Notes under the pieces: generated by a model
Seen by the model: the letters and a program-made list of their open reading frames with translations, nothing else
The model's database searches: none
Told to the model about the DNA's origin: nothing
Program-made: the position numbers and the translations under genes
Shown here: positions 51,447 through 59,521 of the stretch, piece after piece
Layout of the letters: each line of letters opens with the position of its first letter
How positions within the stretch are numbered: the stretch's first letter is position 1
Assembly: GCF_001238295.1 (NCBI RefSeq)
Contig: NZ_LGXZ01000001.1
Location: 186,001-250,000, forward strand
Length of the DNA stretch: 64,000 bases
Direction: 5' to 3'
From: Ruegeria sp. 6PALISEP08
Lineage (GTDB): Bacteria > Pseudomonadota > Alphaproteobacteria > Rhodobacterales > Rhodobacteraceae

Positions 51447-52814
51447 TCATCCGTCTGTCGTGCTGCCCGAGGCCCGTTGACCCGCGCTTTCAACCAAAGA
51501 CCGGGCCACCAGATCCGAGCCAAAGCCGTATCGCGCCCAACCCAGACTGTCCAGCCTGACCGAACGGGCCTGTTGAACCTGTCCGGCCTGTTTCAGCGCC
51601 TCGGATTTCAACAGCAGCAACGTGGCCAGGATCGAGGCGTTCTCGGCGCGGGTCATCACGTCGATGGCGTTGTTCAGTTCGGGTAAAGCGCGGGGTCCCT
51701 GATCTTGAGCCAGCGCAAAGGCAGTGGTCTGAGTGGTGACATAGGCCCTGTGGACCTCGGTTCCAGGCGTCGCCTTCAGAAATTGCTGCGCGATCTGGAA
51801 CTGTCTCAGCGCTTCGTTCGGGTCGCGGAATTGCTCCATCCGCCCCATAAGGTAGTGCGGGTAGGCACGGCGGTGATCCGTCCACCCCAATTGTTGGCCA
51901 ATGCGGGCCGCTTTTCTGGCAGCCCTCATTTGCCGGGGCGATCCTGGCCCGGGGCCCACCGATTTCTGAATGGCTTCGACCCATTCGCGAGGCGTTTCGG
52001 TCGCGGGTTGCACAGCCAATCTGTCCCCGCGCGGGTTCAGGCGGCTCAGCACTCCGGGGATCACGGCCTCGACCTGTTCCCGGCTCATTCCCGTTCGCAG
52101 CTCAGGCGCATAGGCGGCGCGCAGGATCAGCATGTCAAACCCGGTCAGAACGGTGTGAATGTTGTCGTCGTTGAACACTGAATCCGGCAGATGATAGAGG
52201 TCATTCAGCGGCCCCAGAGCCTGAGCCAGCTCTTCATGCAGACAATCGCGTATTTCCTGTGGGCTGACATCATAAGGAATGAAAATGCCAAGCCGTTCAC
52301 GTTGGCGTAGCTCGGTCCAACTGCTTTTGGCTTTCCGGCGGTCACGGCGATACTCGTCCAGGCTTGAGGCATTTGGGACCACGAAACAGGCCGCATTGGG
52401 CAGAATGCGCAGGATGTCTTCCTGACTGACCGCCTCGATCGTGATATTGGCCTGACCCTCACGGATCTGCCGGATATTGATCCCGGCTTCGCGTTTCAGA
52501 CGGTTCAGCAGGCGCGTCAGGTCCTGCTGCATACTGGCGGTCGGCGACCCGGTCAGCCGCACCGTGACCGGCGTTTCAAACCGGGTGAACACGGGCAGGG
52601 CGGCCCCGCTTTCCAACGCGAAATGCAACGACACAAAGTCAGCGGCGATGTTCTTGTTGGACCGCGCGGGTGGCCATGGACGAGGAGAGCCGAACGACTT
52701 GGTTGGAGGAAGCGCCACTTCGACCGAGGTCACTTTTTCGGACAGTTCGATTGTTTGAACCGATGTGCAGCCCGTCACAAACAGTGCCAGCACCAAAGCG
52801 GACCAACGCATCAT
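51447..52814 (-). CDS. DUF2927 lipoprotein
   Basis: A 455-residue exported lipoprotein: signal MMRWSALVLALFVTGCTSV with lipobox Thr-Gly-Cys16 (VTGC). The DUF2927 region includes DFVSLHFALESGAALPVFTR, RLLNRLKREAGINIRQIREG, RDCLHEELAQALGPLNDLYH and DSVFNDDNIHTVLTGFDMLI, the last two resembling a metzincin-like HEELAQ/zinc-protease-derived core. The C-terminal third is TPR-like (EALRQFQIAQQFLKATPGTE). Function is unknown. Its start overlaps the GNAT stop (ATGA). Confidence 0.8.
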   Translation of the reverse strand: MMRWSALVLALFVTGCTSVQTIELSEKVTSVEVALPPTKSFGSPRPWPPARSNKNIAADFVSLHFALESGAALPVFTRFETPVTVRLTGSPTASMQQDLTRLLNRLKREAGINIRQIREGQANITIEAVSQEDILRILPNAACFVVPNASSLDEYRRDRRKAKSSWTELRQRERLGIFIPYDVSPQEIRDCLHEELAQALGPLNDLYHLPDSVFNDDNIHTVLTGFDMLILRAAYAPELRTGMSREQVEAVIPGVLSRLNPRGDRLAVQPATETPREWVEAIQKSVGPGPGSPRQMRAARKAARIGQQLGWTDHRRAYPHYLMGRMEQFRDPNEALRQFQIAQQFLKATPGTEVHRAYVTTQTTAFALAQDQGPRALPELNNAIDVMTRAENASILATLLLLKSEALKQAGQVQQARSVRLDSLGWARYGFGSDLVARSLVESAGQRASGSTTDG

Positions 52815-53260
52815 GAGCGGGCGTACTTGATGAACGGTGAGAGCGTTCCGATGCGATCATACAGCTGCCGCGCGGTGTGGTTGAACTCCTGCGTCAGCCA
52901 GTAGACCGACGGGGCACCTTGCCGGTCGGCCTCGTCATAAACCGCCTGGATCAGCGCACGTCCGACGCCCTTTCCACGGGTTTCGGGTCTGGCGAACAGG
53001 TCTTGCAGATAGCACACCTTTTCCACCTTCCATGCATGTCGATGAAACAGGTAATGCGTCAGCCCGACCAGAGCGCCATCCTGTTCCGCGACAAAACACG
53101 AGAAGTCCTGAGGGTCTTCACCCAAAAGTCTGGAGAATGTTGTCTCGTATATCTCAGGAGGCAGGGTGGTTTCGTAAAATGCCAGATAGTCCTGCCACAT
53201 ATCAGCCCACTGGTTCTTGTCCTCGGCGCGAAGTGGGCGGATATTCAGTGCATTCGCCAA
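52811..53260 (-). CDS. GNAT-family N-acetyltransferase
   Basis: An acetyltransferase fold of about 149 residues: NIRPLRAEDKNQWADMWQDY, FVAEQDGALVGLTHYLFHRH, CYLQDLFARPETRGKGVGRA with the acetyl-CoA P-loop (Arg-Gly-x-Gly-x-Gly/Ala), and WLTQEFNHTARQLYDRIGTL. The acceptor is unknown. The start is uncertain: no ATG exists ahead of the domain, so a TTG at 53260 is used here and a TTG at 53332 is possible. Confidence 0.8.
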   Translation of the reverse strand: MANALNIRPLRAEDKNQWADMWQDYLAFYETTLPPEIYETTFSRLLGEDPQDFSCFVAEQDGALVGLTHYLFHRHAWKVEKVCYLQDLFARPETRGKGVGRALIQAVYDEADRQGAPSVYWLTQEFNHTARQLYDRIGTLSPFIKYARS

Positions 53261-53361
53261 GCGGTGTATCCAATTCTGTGGGTTTGAACTTGTTACTGTC
53301 GCGATGCTGGCATTCGGGGTGCCGCAACGCAACCCAAGATCACCGATTGTTCAGGTGTTGG

Positions 53362-54207
53362 CTATCGTTTGCCACGCGCCATAAAGGCCAGACGTTCGAA
53401 CAAATGCACATCCTGCTCATTTTTTAGCAACGCCCCGTGCAATTTGGGCAGGGCGTTGGCCCCGTCGCGCTTGAGGTCTTCGGCGCTCAGATCTTCGGCC
53501 AGCAGCAGTTTCAGCCAGTCCAGAACCTCTGAGGTCGATGGCTTTTTCTTCAACCCCTGCGTCTCGCGGATTTCATAGAACTGGGTCAGCGCAGTAGTCA
53601 GAAGTGCGTCTTTTATGCCCGGGTGATGCACCTCGACGATGCGGCGCATCGTGGCCTCGTCGGGGAAGCGGATGTAGTGAAAGAAACACCGGCGCAGAAA
53701 CGCGTCGGGCAGTTCCTTTTCATTGTTCGATGTGATGATGACGATGGGACGGTTCTTGGCCCGGATCGTTTCGGCGGTCTCGTAGACATGGAACTCCATC
53801 TTGTCGAGTTCTTGCAAAAGGTCGTTGGGAAACTCGATGTCCGCCTTGTCGATTTCGTCGATCAGCAGAACGACCTTTTCATCGGCCTCGAACGCCTGCC
53901 AAAGCTTACCCTTGCGGATATAATTCGACACGTCATGCACACGCTCTTCACCCAGCTGACTGTCGCGCAGTCGGCTGACCGCATCGTATTCATACAGGCC
54001 CTGTTGCGCACGCGTGGTGGATTTCACGTTCCACTCGATCATTCGCAACCCCAACGCCCCGGCCACCTGTTTGGCCAATTCGGTCTTGCCGGTGCCGGGT
54101 TCACCCTTGACCAGCAGAGGGCGTTCGAGTGTGACGGCAGCGTTCACGGCAATGGTCAGATCGTCCGTGGCGACATATTCGGCAGTGCCTTGAAAACGTG
54201 CGGTCAT
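53362..54207 (-). CDS. MoxR-family AAA+ ATPase
   Basis: A 281-residue AAA+ protein: Walker A in LVKGEPGTGKTELAKQVAGA, Walker B VVLLIDEIDKADIEFPNDLL, sensor 1 IVIITSNNEKELPDAFLRRC with the arginine finger. MoxR ATPases act as chaperones that activate VWA partner complexes. With the GNAT, DUF2927, small membrane and CoxE genes it forms a leftward group from 54.2 to 50.1 kb, with CoxE as the likely partner. Confidence 0.92.
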   Translation of the reverse strand: MTARFQGTAEYVATDDLTIAVNAAVTLERPLLVKGEPGTGKTELAKQVAGALGLRMIEWNVKSTTRAQQGLYEYDAVSRLRDSQLGEERVHDVSNYIRKGKLWQAFEADEKVVLLIDEIDKADIEFPNDLLQELDKMEFHVYETAETIRAKNRPIVIITSNNEKELPDAFLRRCFFHYIRFPDEATMRRIVEVHHPGIKDALLTTALTQFYEIRETQGLKKKPSTSEVLDWLKLLLAEDLSAEDLKRDGANALPKLHGALLKNEQDVHLFERLAFMARGKR

Positions 54208-54588
54208 GAGCCTCTCGTGTGGTTTTATGGCATGGATGGGTGAATTGTGTTTTCCGGGTTACAGAGAGGCAAGGATTTTGACAACCCGCGTCCCTGCGTC
54301 GGTCAACAGGATTTTTACTGCATCTCCAACCCCTTTTGCTTGATTCGCGCGCTGCCAAAGCTTGGCATCGTGCGGTTCGCCCTAAAAATGCCTGCTGAAT
54401 TTCACAGAAAAACAAGGTTTTGTTGATGTTTGTCTCATAGTTAGACAAATCCACGCGGGCACATGTGGAAGCAACGTTTGTGTAGTGACATTCCACCGCC
54501 CGTCGGCTAAACGCTGCGCAGAAGGGAGAGCCAAATGTCAGGTGAAACAGCCGCGACCGACGTTTCTGGCCATACCGAGGGAGCAAAT
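54208..54588. other. Divergent region MoxR–dksA with a 7-bp palindrome
   Basis: No gene seen. TTTGTCT (54429–54435) and AGACAAA (54443–54449) form an inverted repeat with a 7-base spacer, a possible operator for dksA or moxR. An ATG at 54535 with GGGAG upstream could extend dksA by 18 codons. Confidence 0.4.
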
Positions 54589-55011
54589 ATGAAGCAGGAA
54601 GTTTTTCTGCCGGAAGATTACCGTCCGGCCGAAGATGAACCTTTCATGAATGATCGTCAGCTTGAGTATTTTCGCCGCAAGCTGCTGGATTGGAAGACAG
54701 AGCTATTGGCAGGCAGCCGCGACACGATCGAAGGGCTGCAGGACAACACTCGTAACATTCCGGACGTCGCAGACCGCGCCAGCGAAGAAACAGATCGCGC
54801 GCTTGAACTGCGCACCCGGGATCGTCAGCGCAAACTGGTCGCCAAGATCGACTCGGCCCTGCGCCGTATCGAAGAAGGCGAATACGGATACTGCGAAAAG
54901 ACTGGCGACCCGATTTCGCTGAAACGTCTGGATGCGCGTCCGATTGCCACCATGACGCTTGAGGCACAGGAACGTCACGAGCGCCGGGAAAAGGTCCACC
55001 GCGACGATTGA
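54589..55011 (+). CDS. dksA: RNA polymerase-binding transcription factor DksA (single-cysteine type)
   Basis: DksA enters the RNA polymerase secondary channel and works with ppGpp in the stringent response. The 140-residue form has the coiled coil (LEYFRRKLLDWKTELLAGSR, DRQRKLVAKIDSALRRIEEG) with the tip acids in NIPDVADRASEETDRA. The C-terminal finger keeps only one cysteine (YGYCEKTGDPISLKRLDARP), so zinc cannot be held as in E. coli; single-Cys forms are known in Rhodobacter. ATG 54589 begins the conserved MKQEVFLPEDYRP; ATG 54535 also has a ribosome site and would add 18 residues. Confidence 0.92.
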   Translation: MKQEVFLPEDYRPAEDEPFMNDRQLEYFRRKLLDWKTELLAGSRDTIEGLQDNTRNIPDVADRASEETDRALELRTRDRQRKLVAKIDSALRRIEEGEYGYCEKTGDPISLKRLDARPIATMTLEAQERHERREKVHRDD

Positions 55012-55039
55012 TCGCCGGGCTCAGGGTAAAAAATTTAAG

Positions 55040-55067
55040 CGCCGGGGCCTGTGGCCCCGGCGTTTTT
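55040..55067 (+). terminator. Intrinsic terminator after dksA
   Basis: Perfect 10-bp stem CGCCGGGGCC / GGCCCCGGCG, TGT loop, then TTTTT. It separates dksA from the monooxygenase gene. Confidence 0.92.
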
Positions 55068-55082
55068 GCGTTAAGGCGGGGC

Positions 55083-56234
55083 ATGAATATCAACAGTCTG
55101 AAATTCTGTGTCATTGGCGGCGGCATCGGTGGTCTGGCGGCTGCGCTTGCGTTGCGTGTCAGGGGCGCACAGGTCACTGTGTTCGAACAAGCCAGCGAAC
55201 TGACCGAAGTCGGAGCGGGCCTGCAAATCAGCGCCAACGGCATGTCTGTCCTGCGGGCCCTTGGCGTTGCAGATGACAAACCTGCCTTTGGGCAGAAATC
55301 ATTTGGTACTGTGCTGCGCGACTATCGCAAAGGACGGGTCATCAGTCGCGTACCCAGTCCCGCTGCAGGACCGACCTATTACTTCCATCGCGCCGACCTG
55401 CTTGACTTACTGCACAAAGCCGCGTTGCGCGCCGGAGTAGAGATATGCTTTGGGTCTCGCGTGACTGAAGTGCGGAAACACCCCGGAGAGGCCGAGATTG
55501 TTCTGGAAAGCGGCGAAAGGCTGCGCGCCGAATGTGCTATTGCAGCAGATGGCGGGCGCAGCGTGATCCGGCCGATCCTCAACGGCCCTGAAACTCCCGC
55601 CTTCACCCATCAAGTTGCATGGCGTGCCACGATCCCGTGGAGCCATCCCGACCAGACGCCGCGTGCCGCGCTGACCATGGGGCCCGGGCGTCACGTGGTG
55701 ACGTATCCTCTGCGCGATCAGAGCCTGATGAATGTCGTGGCGATCGAAGAACGGTCGGACTGGCGCGAGGAAGGATGGTGGCAGGAGGGACACCCAGAGG
55801 ACTTGCGCGCGCGCTTTGCCGATTTCGGTGGTGAGGTGGGTGATATTCTTGCGCAGGTCGAGCAGGTCAACATTTGGGCTTTGTTCTTGCGCCCGGTTGC
55901 CGCGAAATGGCAAAACGGCCGCCTCGCCCTGCTAGGGGATGCAGCACATCCTACGTTGCCGTTCATGGCGCAAGGGGCCTGTTTGGCGTTGGAGGATGCG
56001 TGGTGCCTTGCCCGCGCCTTCGAGGCGCAGTCGGGTGTCGTGAAGGCGTTGGCCGCCTATGAGAGCGTCCGGAAATCACGCGCGCAAAAAGTCGTCGCGA
56101 CCGCAGGATCAAACGCGCGAAACTTTCACCTGAGCGGCCCAATGCGTCTGGCCGCTCAAGCTGCTTTGATGGCGCTTGGTCCAAGGTTGGCGCAGCGATA
56201 CGATTGGATCTACAGCTACGATCCGACCGGGTGA
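55083..56234 (+). CDS. FAD-dependent aromatic monooxygenase (salicylate-hydroxylase-like)
   Basis: A 383-residue group A flavoprotein hydroxylase: FAD dinucleotide fold FCVIGGGIGGLAAALALRVR, EVGAGLQISANGMSVLRALG, the DG motif in CAIAADGGRSVIRPIL, and the second FAD motif LALLGDAAHPTLPFMAQGAC. Related enzymes hydroxylate salicylate or 3-/6-hydroxybenzoates with NAD(P)H; the substrate here is not determined. ATG 55083 follows the dksA terminator closely, so its promoter must lie within or beyond that hairpin. The gene is convergent with xth. Confidence 0.85.
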   Translation: MNINSLKFCVIGGGIGGLAAALALRVRGAQVTVFEQASELTEVGAGLQISANGMSVLRALGVADDKPAFGQKSFGTVLRDYRKGRVISRVPSPAAGPTYYFHRADLLDLLHKAALRAGVEICFGSRVTEVRKHPGEAEIVLESGERLRAECAIAADGGRSVIRPILNGPETPAFTHQVAWRATIPWSHPDQTPRAALTMGPGRHVVTYPLRDQSLMNVVAIEERSDWREEGWWQEGHPEDLRARFADFGGEVGDILAQVEQVNIWALFLRPVAAKWQNGRLALLGDAAHPTLPFMAQGACLALEDAWCLARAFEAQSGVVKALAAYESVRKSRAQKVVATAGSNARNFHLSGPMRLAAQAALMALGPRLAQRYDWIYSYDPTG

Positions 56235-56238
56235 GGAA

Positions 56239-57018
56239 TTACAGGTCCAGATCAACCCAAACCGGCACATGGTCCGAGGGCTTTTCATGCCCCCGAATCT
56301 CAAAATCGATCCGGCAATCACGCATCAAGTCCGCAGCCTGTGGTGTCAGCAGGAAATGGTCGATCCGAATGCCGTCATTCCGGTTCCATGCACCCGCCTG
56401 ATAATCCCAGAATGAATAGTGCCCATGGCCTTGGGTTGTGGCCCGGAATGCTTCAGTAAACCCAAGGTTCAGAATCTTGCGAAACGCCGCGCGGCTTTCG
56501 GGCCGGAACAGGGCGTCCTCCCGCCAGGCTTCAGGACGTTTGGCATCTTCGGCCTGCGGAATGATATTGTAGTCGCCCGCCATCAGGGCCGGTTCTTCAC
56601 TGTCCAGAAGATCACGCGCGCGCTGATACAGCCGTTCCATCCAGGCCAGTTTATAGTCGTATTTCGGGCCGGGTACCGGGTTGCCATTGGGCAGGTACAA
56701 ACCGCAGATTCGAAGCGCCTTTTTGCCGATGACGGTCGCTTCGATCCAGCGCGCTTGTTCATCTTGATTATCCCCCGGCAGGCCGCGCGAGACGTCTTCC
56801 AAAGGCAGCTTCGACAGGATTGCCACGCCATTGAAACTCTTTTGCCCGTGGGTTTCCACGTTATACCCACGCTCTTCAAGCATTTCGCGGGGGAAGTTCT
56901 CGTCGATGGATTTGATCTCTTGCAAGAGAACGACATCAGGTTGTGCGTCATCTAGCCACCGCGGAAGGGCTTCGGCCCGCGCTTTGATTCCGTTGATATT
57001 GAACGTGGCGATTTTCAT
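56239..57018 (-). CDS. xthA: Exodeoxyribonuclease III (AP endonuclease)
   Basis: A 259-residue DNA-repair nuclease that incises abasic sites and degrades 3′ ends. Motifs: MKIATFNINGIKARAEALPR (Asn7), VVLLQEIKSIDENFP (metal Glu), AGDYNIIPQAEDAKRPEAWR, and DGIRIDHFLLTPQ and EKPSDHVPVWVDL with the catalytic Asp–His pair. ATG 57018 is chosen over nine earlier codons. Ends five bases from the convergent monooxygenase stop. Confidence 0.93.
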   Translation of the reverse strand: MKIATFNINGIKARAEALPRWLDDAQPDVVLLQEIKSIDENFPREMLEERGYNVETHGQKSFNGVAILSKLPLEDVSRGLPGDNQDEQARWIEATVIGKKALRICGLYLPNGNPVPGPKYDYKLAWMERLYQRARDLLDSEEPALMAGDYNIIPQAEDAKRPEAWREDALFRPESRAAFRKILNLGFTEAFRATTQGHGHYSFWDYQAGAWNRNDGIRIDHFLLTPQAADLMRDCRIDFEIRGHEKPSDHVPVWVDLDL

Positions 57019-57109
57019 GCGCAATCCTCCGAAGCACTGTCGCACCTATCGCTCAGAACGAGCCCAACGGCAAGTCGGAGAGCGAGTATGCGAGGCTCTG
57101 CCTCGCGCT

Positions 57110-57134
57110 CCGGGATATTTTAAGCCAGATGAAG
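57110..57134. repeat. Dispersed intergenic repeat, copy 3
   Basis: CCGGGATATTTTAAGCCAG then ATGAAG, preceded by a GCGAGGC/GCCTCGC hairpin (about 57090–57106). It is in the gap between the divergent erpA-side and xthA genes, inverted relative to copy 4. Confidence 0.65.
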
Positions 57135-57245
57135 AAACGGATCTTTAACCAATTTTTCTCAAATTGAAGTGGCGGTACAGGCGGGGACGCCGATGGCCGC
57201 GCCAGGTGAAGCTCTCTGGTCGTTGGGTCAGAGAGCGGATCCCTG

Positions 57246-57292
57246 CTTCATCTGGCTAAAAATATCCTGGGGGTGTGGGGGCAAGGCCCCCA
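57246..57292. repeat. Dispersed intergenic repeat, copy 4, with hairpin
   Basis: CTTC-ATCTGGCTAAAAATATCC-TGG at 57246–57270 followed by a TGGGGGC/GCCCCCA stem (57276–57292). It ends 7 bp from the erpA stop and may serve as its terminator. Confidence 0.65.
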
Positions 57293-57298
57293 TCGCGC

Positions 57299-57622
57299 TC
57301 ACATCGAAAAGGACGTGCCGCAACCGCAGGAAGAGGTGGCGTTGGGGTTGTCGATCACAAATCGCGCGCCAATCAGTTCTTGAGTAAAGTCGATAACTGC
57401 GTTTTCCAGAAAAGGCAGCGAGATCGCATCAACGATGACTTTCTGACCTCTGCCCTCAAGGACCAGGTCATCCTCTTTTGGGGCGTCCAGCGCGATTTCG
57501 TATTGAAAGCCTGAGCAACCGCCGCCTTCCACTGCAACACGCAGGGCTTGACCCTGGTCTGCGGCGCCGATCTCGGCCAGACGTTCAAAAGCGCGTTCAG
57601 TGACTGTCGGGGGCAGATTCAT
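57299..57622 (-). CDS. erpA: Iron–sulfur cluster insertion protein
   Basis: A 107-residue A-type carrier (HesB/IscA family) that delivers [2Fe-2S] or [4Fe-4S] clusters to apoproteins such as IspG. The three cluster cysteines are present: Cys in VEGGGCSGFQYEIAL and the Cys-x-Cys pair in NATSSCGCGTSFSM. ATG 57622 is chosen four codons inside the longest frame. It is divergent from dgt (76 bp). Confidence 0.93.
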   Translation of the reverse strand: MNLPPTVTERAFERLAEIGAADQGQALRVAVEGGGCSGFQYEIALDAPKEDDLVLEGRGQKVIVDAISLPFLENAVIDFTQELIGARFVIDNPNATSSCGCGTSFSM

Positions 57623-57698
57623 GCCGCTCTCCAAAGGTTTATTTCCTTAGCATCCTACAATATATGGAACCCAAGGACAGGCGACAAGGACTAGACCT

Positions 57699-58838
57699 TT
57701 GGTCAGAGCGAGTTTTGCCTCGGATCCGGCGCGCGCAAGAGGGCGGCTGGTACCTGAGGAGGAGAGCAGTTTCCGGTCATGTTTTCAGCGTGACCGGGAC
57801 AGGATTATTCATGCCAGCGCCTTTCGGCGGCTCAAGCACAAGACGCAAGTGTTTGTCGAGCATGAAGGCGACAGCTATCGCACCCGTTTGACCCATTCCA
57901 TAGAAGTGGCTCAGGTGGCGCGCACCATTGCCGGGGCGTTGGGCCTGAACCCGGAGCTGACGGAAGCCGTGGCGCTGGCTCATGACCTGGGACATACGCC
58001 TTTTGGCCACACCGGTGAGGACGCTTTGCATGCGTTGATGGAGCCCTTTGGCGGTTTTGATCACAACGCACAGGCCATTCGGATCGTCACAAAGTTAGAG
58101 CGCCACTACGCGGAATTTGATGGTTGTAACCTGACCTGGGAATGTCTGGAGGGTATCGCAAAGCACAATGGTCCGGTCAAAGGTGATCTGCCCTGGGCGC
58201 TGGCCGAGTGCAATCAGGGTTTCGATCTGGAATTGCACACCCATGCCAGCGCGGAAGCGCAGGTTGCAGCGCTGTCTGACGATATTGCCTACAACAACCA
58301 CGATCTTCTGGACGGTCTGCGCGCAGGGTTGTTCGCAGATGATGATTTGCGAGACCTGCCAATCGTTGGGGCTTGTTATGCTGAGGTAGATTCGAAATAC
58401 CCAGCGCTGGATGACTATCGCAGGCGTCACGAGGCGTTACGGCGGGTGTTCGGTGTGATGGTGTCAGACGTCATCAACACGTCCCGTGACTTGATCGAGA
58501 GCTCGGGGGCGCAGTCGGTCGAGGACATCCGCCATCTGAGACATCCTGTTATTCAGTTCTCTGATGGGGTTTGGGCGCAGCTTCGCGAAATCCGGGCGTT
58601 TCTGTTTACCCGGATGTATCGCGCACCCAGCGTGATGAAAGTTCGGGCGGAGGTCGCAAAGATAGTGGAAGACCTATTTCCGATCTATCTCAACGACCCC
58701 AGGCAAATGCCGGCACGCTGGCACGATGACATTGAAGCAGCCAGAGACGAGACGGCATTGGCACGTATTGTATCGGACTATATCGCAGGTATGACCGACC
58801 GCTTTGCCTTGCAGGATCATGAGCGGCTGACCGGCTGA
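57699..58838 (+). CDS. dgt: Deoxyguanosinetriphosphate triphosphohydrolase-like protein
   Basis: A 379-residue HD-domain dNTPase that removes triphosphate from deoxynucleotides. It shows FQRDRDRIIHASAFRRLKHK, the HD pair RLTHSIEVAQVARTI and VALAHDLGHTPFGHTGEDAL, and further HD ligands near ALSDDIAYNNHDLLDG. No ATG is available ahead of the conserved ASFASDPARARGRL; TTG 57699 with AAGGA eight bases upstream is the best start. The ATG at 57664 lies in another frame. Confidence 0.92.
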   Translation: MVRASFASDPARARGRLVPEEESSFRSCFQRDRDRIIHASAFRRLKHKTQVFVEHEGDSYRTRLTHSIEVAQVARTIAGALGLNPELTEAVALAHDLGHTPFGHTGEDALHALMEPFGGFDHNAQAIRIVTKLERHYAEFDGCNLTWECLEGIAKHNGPVKGDLPWALAECNQGFDLELHTHASAEAQVAALSDDIAYNNHDLLDGLRAGLFADDDLRDLPIVGACYAEVDSKYPALDDYRRRHEALRRVFGVMVSDVINTSRDLIESSGAQSVEDIRHLRHPVIQFSDGVWAQLREIRAFLFTRMYRAPSVMKVRAEVAKIVEDLFPIYLNDPRQMPARWHDDIEAARDETALARIVSDYIAGMTDRFALQDHERLTG

Positions 58839-59390
58839 TCACTCTACAGCGATATAGGCGATGGCCCAGACTTGCTGACCTGCCTGTTTTGCGGATTGGT
58901 CGGCATCATCGGAGGGCGGGAACACGATCATCGTGGGGCCGTACCCGCCGATCCCCAACGGGGTGCCATCGGCGTGCGTGGCAACGATTGGTTTGTTTGT
59001 TGCGATGCTGTCCCACTCGATTTCGGCCTGATATCCATCCAGCGCCATGGGCAGGGCCTTTTTCCCTTCGGCTCCGGCCATGATCATGACCTCGGAAAGG
59101 AGAGGACCTGAGAACGCATAGTCTCGTTGATTGTCCGGTGGGCCGTAGGGAATTTTGATCTCAAACTGCTCCAGCGCATCCAGCATGGCCGCATCAAATC
59201 CGGCTGCGCCGTCATGTGTGACTTCCAGATAGCCCAGCAAACCGCCGTCGTTCTCGCCTCGCGCAGGCAAGTTGGTTTCGCTGACAGCGCCGCCAAGCGT
59301 CAGCAGCACGTGGCCCTGTGGTTGAGGCATTTCAGCCTGAGCGGGCAGGGCGATCGTCAAAAGCAGGGCAAGAGGCAGGGTGCAGCGCAT
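58839..59390 (-). CDS. Secreted molybdopterin-oxidoreductase-like (SUOX-fold) protein
   Basis: A 183-residue periplasmic protein with a signal peptide ending [71 protein letters not shown] follow the order of a truncated sulfite-oxidase/YedY fold. The molybdenum-ligand cysteine region is absent, so cofactor binding and catalysis are doubtful. Convergent with dgt, with adjacent stops. Confidence 0.7.
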   Translation of the reverse strand: MRCTLPLALLLTIALPAQAEMPQPQGHVLLTLGGAVSETNLPARGENDGGLLGYLEVTHDGAAGFDAAMLDALEQFEIKIPYGPPDNQRDYAFSGPLLSEVMIMAGAEGKKALPMALDGYQAEIEWDSIATNKPIVATHADGTPLGIGGYGPTMIVFPPSDDADQSAKQAGQQVWAIAYIAVE

Positions 59391-59521
59391 GCGGGTCTCC
59401 GAGTGTTGAATTCAGGCTGAGATTAACGTGCTACACCTCGAAACCAAGCTTAAACATTAGGCTTCCATTGACCTTGCTGTGTTGCGTGGTAAACCGCCGG
59501 GCAAGCAAAAGGACATCCGAA

